From Phycisphaerae bacterium (GTDB lineage: Bacteria; Planctomycetota; Phycisphaerae; UBA1845): a stretch of 19,788 nucleotides of DNA. The stretch covers positions 1 to 19,788 of the forward strand of contig BQJS01000083.1 of NCBI GenBank assembly GCA_021604825.1, written 5' to 3'. A program made the position numbers and the translations under genes. Under the pieces are notes generated by a model, which worked only from the letters and a program-made list of their open reading frames with translations, was not told where the DNA came from and searched no databases. Of this stretch, positions 7,077-12,547 are shown piece by piece (position 1 is the first letter of the stretch; each line of letters starts with the position of its first letter).

Positions 7077-7388
7077 GACTATTGTATCTGACGTCCTTTT
7101 GCATACTCGGTGTTTGCTGCAACGCGATTTGAATGTGATGGGTCGATCAGCGACTTAGAATTCACGCAGTGGCCAGTCCGTCCGAATGGCCAATCCGTCC
7201 GAAACGTTAGTCCGACCATAAGGTCCGTTCGCCCAAAAATGCGCATCCGACCCCAGAACAGCAAATCCTGGGATAGCAGTACTCGACGCCACCGAACATG
7301 TTTCGTGGCGGTGCATGTCAACGTCATCCAAAAGTGTGGAAAGAGGCGATTGATTTACGCCAGACCCAGTGTGAATCACGGTTGAGTA
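7077..7388. promoter_or_regulatory. Divergent kinase/ECF regulatory region
   Basis: The 312-bp region between the kinase and sigma starts has no supported gene. It holds TCCG-rich direct repeats (7171-7221, entered separately) and a bulged hairpin at 7287-7310 (CGCCA/TGGCG and CGAA/TTCG arms) about 80 bp before the sigma start. TACAAT on the minus strand, 4 nt before the kinase ATG, resembles a -10 but is too close to work for that start. No consensus housekeeping promoter is evident, which would fit use of an alternative sigma factor. Confidence 0.45.
7171..7221. repeat. TCCG-rich direct repeats, 17-bp period
   Basis: GGCCAGTCCGTCCGAAT (7171-7187) is followed directly by GGCCAATCCGTCCGAAA (7188-7204; 15 of 17 match) and a third, diverged copy with the AGTCCG core in the same phase (7205-7221). 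Further TCCG cores occur at 7224 and 7246. Regular spacing in a divergent promoter region suggests regulator binding sites. Confidence 0.6.
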
Positions 7389-7964
7389 ATGTCAAGCAAG
7401 CCATGGTGGACTGTAATAACCTCGCTCGAGTTCTTCCAGTTGCGGACCCGTTTGCTCCGCTTTCTGGAAGGGACATTTTCAAGTGTTGCCACCGCCGACC
7501 ACGAAGACCTCGTTCAAGAGGCTTTGCTGATACTGATACGCAACAAAGAGCAAGTGTTACCGGACGACGACGGGCTGTACCGGTACATCCGTCGTGTCGC
7601 CAAGAACGCGGCATTGGACCTGACCAAATCTGCCGCTTACCAAAAGCAAGCCACAAAGCATACGGTCCGTTCTCGCGTTCCCGTTGGCCCGCCAGCACCG
7701 AAGCGTCGTTCTGATGAGCCTCAATTGGTGGATCCAACGCCCGCATCGCCTTCTGCCCAGGCACAATCGCAAAAAAACGAAGAAATTCTTCAAATTCGCA
7801 AAATATTCTGCGAACTCGACGATCTCAATCGTTTGGTATTGTGGAGCTATGTTGTCGACGGCCAATCGGTCAACGCCATCGCCAAGCAATTGGGGATTGG
7901 CTGGCACCGGGTGGCATACATCATCGAGCATTCGCTGAATCGACTTCGGCGACATCTCTCCTGA
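7389..7964 (+). CDS. ECF-family RNA polymerase sigma factor
   Basis: The 191-aa product has region 2 (about 15-80: DHEDLVQEALLILIRNK, then LYRYIRRVAKNAALDL, the core-binding and -10-reading part) and region 4 (about 135-190: LDDLNRLVLWSYVVDGQSVN, then a helix-turn-helix IAKQLGIGWHRVAYIIEHSL and RLRRHL, the -35-reading part). A Pro/Ser/Gln-rich linker of about 40 residues joins them, longer than usual. The ribosome-binding site is weak (GAG 3 nt before ATG). It diverges from the Ser/Thr kinase and is followed 40 nt later by an unknown gene. No membrane anti-sigma factor is visible next to it, so control by the kinase or by the downstream protein is inferred. Some planctomycete ECF groups are known to be encoded with Ser/Thr kinases. 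Confidence 0.88.
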   Translation: MSSKPWWTVITSLEFFQLRTRLLRFLEGTFSSVATADHEDLVQEALLILIRNKEQVLPDDDGLYRYIRRVAKNAALDLTKSAAYQKQATKHTVRSRVPVGPPAPKRRSDEPQLVDPTPASPSAQAQSQKNEEILQIRKIFCELDDLNRLVLWSYVVDGQSVNAIAKQLGIGWHRVAYIIEHSLNRLRRHLS

Positions 7965-8004
7965 GTTTATCTCATTGTGTTAGTAATCAAAGGATGGTCA
8001 AGGT

Positions 8005-8814
8005 ATGTCCACGCGCGACGAAAATCAGCCGTCATCAGATGATGGGTTGTCTCCGAATAATCGGCGGCCAAACCCGTCGGAATCAAACCAATCGGAACCA
8101 AACCAGACGGAACCAAACCAGACGGAAGATGACGCGTCATATCTGCGCAAGCTTCTCGAGACACTGAGCGTCGAGGATCCAGCCGTGTTCAATGAATTGA
8201 TGATGTCGAATTCACAGTTGGCTGACGAGTATCACCGAGCGAATCCGCAGATCGATCAGATTCGAGACGCCCTGACCCACGACGTGTTGCCGGTCAGCGC
8301 ATCTGCAAACGCGGAATCGCACGGCGACGCGTTGGGCGATGATCTGGCATTCGCCAAGATCGTGGCGCAGATCAAGGAAAGGCTTGCCAAAGGCGACGAG
8401 GCGTTGCGTCCAGCCGCCCACGCTGCGTTTGGACCTGCCGGAATTCTTACGGATGTGACGCGGCAGCTATCGGCGGATCAGGCCAAGCAATTGTTTGCAA
8501 AACTCGCGCCGATGCTCGTGTACACAACACTGAAACACATGGACTGTGATTGTTCCTTCGTGGAAGTCGAACGGATCGCCGGACACCTTTGCAGTGATGG
8601 TGTGCAAGAAAAATTGCGCGGCGCGGAACACACACGCGACGCGCTGGTCGATGAGTTTTCAGTTGCGATCGTTGCGCACGGTGTTGGGGGCCTTCGAGTC
8701 GAAGATTCATTGAGCCGCGAGCAAATGACTAAGTTGCTCGAAGAAAGCGGAGCGATGGCTGACTTGATGGCGATGTCCAATTGTATCTTGCTGGCGAAGA
8801 CTCAGGCCGGATAG
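8005..8814 (+). CDS. Unknown soluble protein downstream of ECF sigma
   Basis: This 269-aa product is not recognised. Residues 1-42 are polar and disordered (Ser, Asn, Pro and Glu rich) with NQTEP pentapeptide repeats encoded by a 15-bp minisatellite. The rest looks helical: YLRKLLETLSVEDPAVFNEL, then FAKIVAQIKERLAKGD, DVTRQLSADQAKQLFAKLAP, an HMDCDC cysteine pair near 176-179, and a C-terminal helix ending ILLAKTQAG. There is no signal peptide or membrane segment, so it should be cytoplasmic. AAAGGA lies about 10 nt before the ATG. It starts 40 nt after the sigma factor and is probably in its operon. A role as sigma partner, anti-sigma factor or kinase substrate is possible from position alone. 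Confidence 0.75.
   Translation: MSTRDENQPSSDDGLSPNNRRPNPSESNQSEPNQTEPNQTEDDASYLRKLLETLSVEDPAVFNELMMSNSQLADEYHRANPQIDQIRDALTHDVLPVSASANAESHGDALGDDLAFAKIVAQIKERLAKGDEALRPAAHAAFGPAGILTDVTRQLSADQAKQLFAKLAPMLVYTTLKHMDCDCSFVEVERIAGHLCSDGVQEKLRGAEHTRDALVDEFSVAIVAHGVGGLRVEDSLSREQMTKLLEESGAMADLMAMSNCILLAKTQAG
8071..8130 (+). repeat. 15-bp coding minisatellite (NQ[ST]EP)
   Basis: Three in-frame 15-bp units (8086-8100, 8101-8115, 8116-8130) encode NQSEP, NQTEP and NQTED, preceded by a diverged fourth copy encoding NPSES (8071-8085). Because 15 is a multiple of 3, copy-number change keeps the frame, so length may vary between strains. Confidence 0.8.
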
Positions 8815-8923
8815 GTGGTCAGCCAAAGTTGGACTTCATTGGGCAAGATGTCACGGCGCACAAGTGAAACGCAAGGGATGGTTGGTCTCAATCTGTTAGT
8901 GACGGCGTGCGGTACGTTGGGTC

Positions 8924-8936
8924 TACCGTGACGGTA
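8924..8936. promoter_or_regulatory. Short palindrome before the histidine kinase
   Basis: TACCGT-G-ACGGTA is a perfect 6-bp dyad ending 5 bp before the Shine-Dalgarno site of the histidine kinase. It could be an operator. The loop is too short for an RNA hairpin. The 141-bp gap 8815-8955 has no supported gene; a 27-codon frame from 8848 lacks a ribosome-binding site. Confidence 0.25.
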
Positions 8937-8955
8937 ATTTGAGAGGATCGAATTC

Positions 8956-10134
8956 GTGGGAGCTTCGTTGCGAATGCATCGATTTCTGAGAGACAGCTCT
9001 GCCGCTTTTCAGCGTGCCCGACGTCGCATTAGAAAGTTGGCGGCGGTGGGGCGACGTGATGCGCACCGATCTGATCGACTCGGAGATCGTTTGCTCTCCT
9101 TCGGGAGTCAACCGGTGTTGCCTGATTCCTTGTCGCTACAGAAATCAATGAAATTGCAGGACACGCTAACGACCAGTGGATTTGTATCGACTGACAGCCC
9201 ATTCACGGATGTGGCAGTTGGTATTTCCAACGGTGTTAAGCGTCTGGTGAATGTGCCTGGCAATGGAGCGTCATCCGAATCTCGATCAAAGCAATCGAAG
9301 GATCGCGATGTTCCGGCTCAAGCGAGAGACTTGGCTCAAGAGAAAGATTGGGATTCGCAGGGATTTTCCAGAAGCGCTAATACGTCGTTTCTGGATGTCG
9401 GGCAATTCGTTCACGACCTGGACAATCTGCTGATGGTCATTGCAAATCGTGCAGAACTTGCCCAAGCGGACGTTGCATCTGATCAACGTTGTTCGGATTC
9501 GATTCGGGCGATCAAAGCCGCTACGAAAAGGGCTTTACGGCTTTCCGAATTGCTTCGGCAGACAGACGCTGACGCAAGGGTCTCCAAGAGCATGGTGAAT
9601 TTGGCACAGGTTATTCAATCAACTGTCGAAAGCGCCCGTGCTTGGTTGCCGACGGACGTGGGGATCGTTGAAGACCTGCCACCGAACACGCCTGTTTCTG
9701 TATTCGGAAACTTCACGCAGTTGCAGCGGGTCGTGCAGAACCTGCTTTCCAACGCCATCGATTCATTGCGCTCGGGCGGGCACGTGTTCGTCTCCCTTGA
9801 ATTGACGGACAAGTGTGCCGCCCGACCTTTTTGCAGTCACAAAATTCAGGCCAGTCACAAAAATCATCCGACTGTTTCGGATGGCGAGGTCATCCTGCGC
9901 GTTGGCGACAACGGTGCAGGAATGGATGCGCCGACCTTGGCCCGCGTTTTCGAGCCAGGGTTTTCGCAAAAGATCAGCGGTCCCGGACGCGGTTTGGGAA
10001 TGTCGATCGTCGCGGACATCATCAACGACCACAACGGCAAAATCGAAATTGATTCAACGGTAGGTGAGGGGACCGAAGTCTGCATCCGATTGCCATACGC
10101 CAACTTGGCAAAGAGTGATACCTGCCATGGTTAA
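8956..10134 (+). CDS. Soluble histidine kinase of a two-component pair
   Basis: The start is a GTG at 8956, chosen because GAGAGGA lies 8 nt before it. The 392-aa product has no membrane segment, so it is predicted to be cytoplasmic. Residues 1-145 are an unrecognised Arg- and Ser-rich region with no visible PAS or GAF domain. The kinase core has the H-box FVHDLDNLLMVI (phospho-acceptor His153), the N-box QNLLSNAIDSL (261-271), G1 DNGAGM (318-323), FEPGFSQK (333-340) and GRGLGMSIV (344-352), all expected for an NtrB-like HATPase. It should autophosphorylate and pass phosphate to the response regulator, whose ATG lies inside its last codons (8-nt overlap, ATGGTTAA), so translation is probably coupled. 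The input signal is unknown. Confidence 0.88.
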   Translation: MGASLRMHRFLRDSSAAFQRARRRIRKLAAVGRRDAHRSDRLGDRLLSFGSQPVLPDSLSLQKSMKLQDTLTTSGFVSTDSPFTDVAVGISNGVKRLVNVPGNGASSESRSKQSKDRDVPAQARDLAQEKDWDSQGFSRSANTSFLDVGQFVHDLDNLLMVIANRAELAQADVASDQRCSDSIRAIKAATKRALRLSELLRQTDADARVSKSMVNLAQVIQSTVESARAWLPTDVGIVEDLPPNTPVSVFGNFTQLQRVVQNLLSNAIDSLRSGGHVFVSLELTDKCAARPFCSHKIQASHKNHPTVSDGEVILRVGDNGAGMDAPTLARVFEPGFSQKISGPGRGLGMSIVADIINDHNGKIEIDSTVGEGTEVCIRLPYANLAKSDTCHG

Positions 10135-10786
10135 ATGCGCCGCTCGCATTCTGCTGGTCGACGATCACGAGTTGGTTCGTTCGACATTTGAAGATGCGTT
10201 GAATCGGATTACCGAATTCAATGTCGTTGCGGCGGTTGCCGACCGCAATGATGCCCTGAAACTTACCGCGAGTGTCGATTGCGATTTGGCATTGATTGAC
10301 ATCAATCTCAATGGAGATTTGGGCACCCATCTGGCGCTCGATATCCGGCGTACCCGCCCGGAAATCAAAACCGTTTTCATCAGCGCGACGATCTACGACC
10401 GCTACGTAGATCAGGCGATCGCGATGAATGCCGACGGGTTTGTCTCCAAACGAGATGATTTCACCAATCTGGTTGCAGGATTAAAGGAGGTTCTTCGTGG
10501 CAAACCGTTTTATTCCCACGATGTCCTCAATCGACTGGCGAAGTGTCCGAAAACCGGTCGAATTCTACGACCGTTTCAAACCCGGCGAACTGTGATTACG
10601 CCCAGGCAGATCGAGATTCTCAAGCACATTGCCAAAGGTCTCTCCAAGAAAGAAATTGCCCAAGCCCTGGATGTGGCCGTTAAGACCATCGACTGCCATT
10701 GCGATAACATGATGCGGCGACTGGACCTCCACGATCGTGTGGCTCTGACGCGGTACGCCGTACGCGAAGGATTCGTCGAGCCATAG
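10127..10786 (+). CDS. LuxR/NarL-family response regulator
   Basis: The 219-aa product has a receiver domain (about 6-125) with the acidic pair VDDHE (11-15), acceptor Asp58 in LALIDINLNG, Ser86 in VFISAT, and Lys108 in VSKRDD. A C-terminal helix-turn-helix (about 157-215) follows: ITPRQIEILKHIAKGLSKKE, IAQALDVAVKTIDCHCDNMM and RRLDLHDRVALTRYAV, the GerE/LuxR DNA-binding pattern. It is therefore a phosphorylation-controlled transcription factor acting on DNA in the cytoplasm. The ATG at 10127 overlaps the histidine kinase stop by 8 nt, which sets the start and identifies the kinase as the likely partner. No separate ribosome-binding site is needed if translation is coupled. The targets are unknown; the palindrome before the kinase gene is one candidate. 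Confidence 0.9.
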   Translation: MVKCAARILLVDDHELVRSTFEDALNRITEFNVVAAVADRNDALKLTASVDCDLALIDINLNGDLGTHLALDIRRTRPEIKTVFISATIYDRYVDQAIAMNADGFVSKRDDFTNLVAGLKEVLRGKPFYSHDVLNRLAKCPKTGRILRPFQTRRTVITPRQIEILKHIAKGLSKKEIAQALDVAVKTIDCHCDNMMRRLDLHDRVALTRYAVREGFVEP

Positions 10787-10858
10787 GTTCAGCATCCACA
10801 CTTGCCATTCTCGATCAACCATTCCGAAGCGCATCTTTTTCCACTGATTCGACCACCC

Positions 10859-10886
10859 TTGATTCTTGGCGTCAATTGGCTATACC
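10859..10886 (+). promoter_or_regulatory. Candidate promoter for the SMUG1-like gene
   Basis: TTGATT (10859-10864) and TATACC (10881-10886), 16 bp apart, each match the sigma-70 hexamers at 4 of 6 positions. Transcription would begin about 25 nt before the ATG at 10918. The location after a 72-bp gap from the response regulator is sensible, but the match is modest. Confidence 0.32.
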
Positions 10887-10917
10887 GGCACGCGATTCGA
10901 CTCACGGTGGGGAGCAG

Positions 10918-11673
10918 ATGGCCGCACGCACGAAGCAATCCAATTCAGCGAGGCAAGCCAAGCTGGCCCGCATCACCGACGACATGGTCAAAGAGCTATC
11001 GTCGCTTTCATTCAATCCGCCCGTCGAATTTGTCTACAACCCCATGGAGTACGCCCGCGACGCGTTCAACGCCTATGCCGCGTGCTGCGATTTGGATAGC
11101 GTTGAATTCATTTTATTGGGCATGAATCCCGGCCCTTGGGGGATGGCTCAGACGGGCGTTCCTTTTGGTGAAGTCGGCGCGGTCCGCGATTGGCTCAAGA
11201 TTGATGCCGCCATCGGCGCGCCGATTGATGAACACCCCAAGCGCCCTGTGCTGGGGCTCGACTGTCATCGCAGCGAAGTCAGCGGCGCTCGATTGTGGGG
11301 TTGGGCGAAGGACACGTTTAAGACGCCCAAGCGATTCTTAAAACGCTTCTTTCTTTGCAACTATTGTCCACTTATCTTCTTGGAAGATTCCGGGCGCAAT
11401 CGTACGCCCGACAAGTTGCCGGTGGTCGAACGGACGCCGCTCCTAGAAATTTGTGATCGGGCGTTGCAGCGAACTGTCGAGTTGATCAGCCCCAAGATGG
11501 TGATCGGCGTGGGGGCGTTCGCACAGAAGCGGGCGGAGAATGTGTTGAAGGACAGTGCTTTTTCGGTAGGCGGTATTCTTCATCCGAGCCCTGCCAGTCC
11601 GATTGCCAATCGCGGTTGGGCTGCCCAAGCCAACAAGCAATTTGCCGAGCAGGGGATTCGATTACCGAAGTAA
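10918..11673 (+). CDS. SMUG1-type uracil-DNA glycosylase
   Basis: The 251-aa product, near the size of animal SMUG1, carries the two hallmark motifs of that family: GMNPGPWGMAQTGVPFGEV (68-86), with the Asn70 expected to position the catalytic water, and HPSPASPIANRGW (222-234), the loop that enters DNA. SMUG1 enzymes remove uracil and oxidised pyrimidines such as 5-hydroxymethyluracil from DNA, starting base excision repair; they occur in animals and a limited set of bacteria including planctomycetes. GGGGAG lies 4 nt before the ATG at 10918, which is preferred to the upstream in-frame ATG at 10876. The N-terminal 20 residues are basic and may be disordered. It is followed closely by the hydrolase gene, with no evident functional link. 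Confidence 0.9.
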   Translation: MAARTKQSNSARQAKLARITDDMVKELSSLSFNPPVEFVYNPMEYARDAFNAYAACCDLDSVEFILLGMNPGPWGMAQTGVPFGEVGAVRDWLKIDAAIGAPIDEHPKRPVLGLDCHRSEVSGARLWGWAKDTFKTPKRFLKRFFLCNYCPLIFLEDSGRNRTPDKLPVVERTPLLEICDRALQRTVELISPKMVIGVGAFAQKRAENVLKDSAFSVGGILHPSPASPIANRGWAAQANKQFAEQGIRLPK

Positions 11674-11728
11674 AAGTAACACGTCAGTCGCGTCGAACTC
11701 GGCGGTACGATCTGAAAAGGGTATGGTT

Positions 11729-12520
11729 ATGAAAATGGCGTCGATCAACAATCGAAACGTCGCATACGAGGTGACCGGTGATGGCGATCCTGTGGTGCTT
11801 GCGCATGGATTTCCGCTGAATCGCCAGATGTGGCAGTCGCAGATCGATACGCTGGCTACGTCGCACATGGTCATCGCTCCGGATCTCTGCGGATTTGGCG
11901 AGAGCGACGAGCCATCGTCTGCGATTTCGATGCAGAACCATGCGGACGATTTAGCTGGTCTACTCGACCACCTTGCAATCGATCAACCGGTGACGATCGC
12001 TGGCTTCTCGATGGGCGGGTACGTCGCTTTCGAATTCTGGCGACGGCACAGGAAGCGCATTGGTGGGATGATGTTGATCGATACGCGTGCTGATCCGGAT
12101 TCAGACGAGAAAGCAGCCGGCCGTCGAGAGGCCGCCGAACGTGTGCTGGCTGAAGGGGCTGACTTTCTCATCGACGGGATGATTCCGAATCTGGTTTCGC
12201 CTCAGACGCTCGAAAACAACGCGGCATTGGTCAAAGCGCTGAAGGAAATGATGGCCACGTCTTCGCCATCGGGGGTGGCTGCTGCTCTAAATGCGATGGC
12301 CGACCGTGCCGATTCGCGAGACTTGCTCGGTGAAATCGACGTACCGGTCGCGGTCATCGTTGGGGCGGAAGACGCAATCTCCCCTCCGGCCGATATGGAG
12401 AAAATCGCGCAGTCGCTTCAAAGCGCCGAGTTTTGCGTCATCCCCAATGCCGGCCACATGACAACAATGGAAAACCCAAACGCCGTCACATCGGCAATGC
12501 AAAAACACCTCTCGGCATGA
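11729..12520 (+). CDS. Alpha/beta-fold hydrolase
   Basis: The 263-aa product has the full set of catalytic elements: oxyanion-hole HGFP (26-29), nucleophile elbow GFSMGGY (92-98; Ser94), acid Asp215 in VGAEDAISPP, and base His243 in NAGHMTTMENP. The arrangement and the cap region (about 120-190) resemble 3-oxoadipate enol-lactonase and related small esterases, but the cap is variable and the substrate cannot be read from sequence. It should be cytoplasmic, as no signal peptide is seen. AAAAGGG lies 7 nt before the ATG at 11729; an ATG 6 nt earlier is possible. The gene sits 55 bp after the SMUG1-like gene and 27 bp before the large dehydrogenase, so the three may share a transcript. Confidence 0.85.
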   Translation: MKMASINNRNVAYEVTGDGDPVVLAHGFPLNRQMWQSQIDTLATSHMVIAPDLCGFGESDEPSSAISMQNHADDLAGLLDHLAIDQPVTIAGFSMGGYVAFEFWRRHRKRIGGMMLIDTRADPDSDEKAAGRREAAERVLAEGADFLIDGMIPNLVSPQTLENNAALVKALKEMMATSSPSGVAAALNAMADRADSRDLLGEIDVPVAVIVGAEDAISPPADMEKIAQSLQSAEFCVIPNAGHMTTMENPNAVTSAMQKHLSA

Positions 12521-12547
12521 TCGGGTCAATCCCGTATCCTTGGTCGC

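Noticed and set aside
7081..7090. TACAAT (minus strand) 4 nt before the kinase ATG as a -10 element
   Set aside because: Transcription would start inside the coding sequence and no matching -35 is present.
8848..8931. 27-codon frame before the histidine kinase
   Set aside because: No ribosome-binding site and no protein-like features; too short to support.
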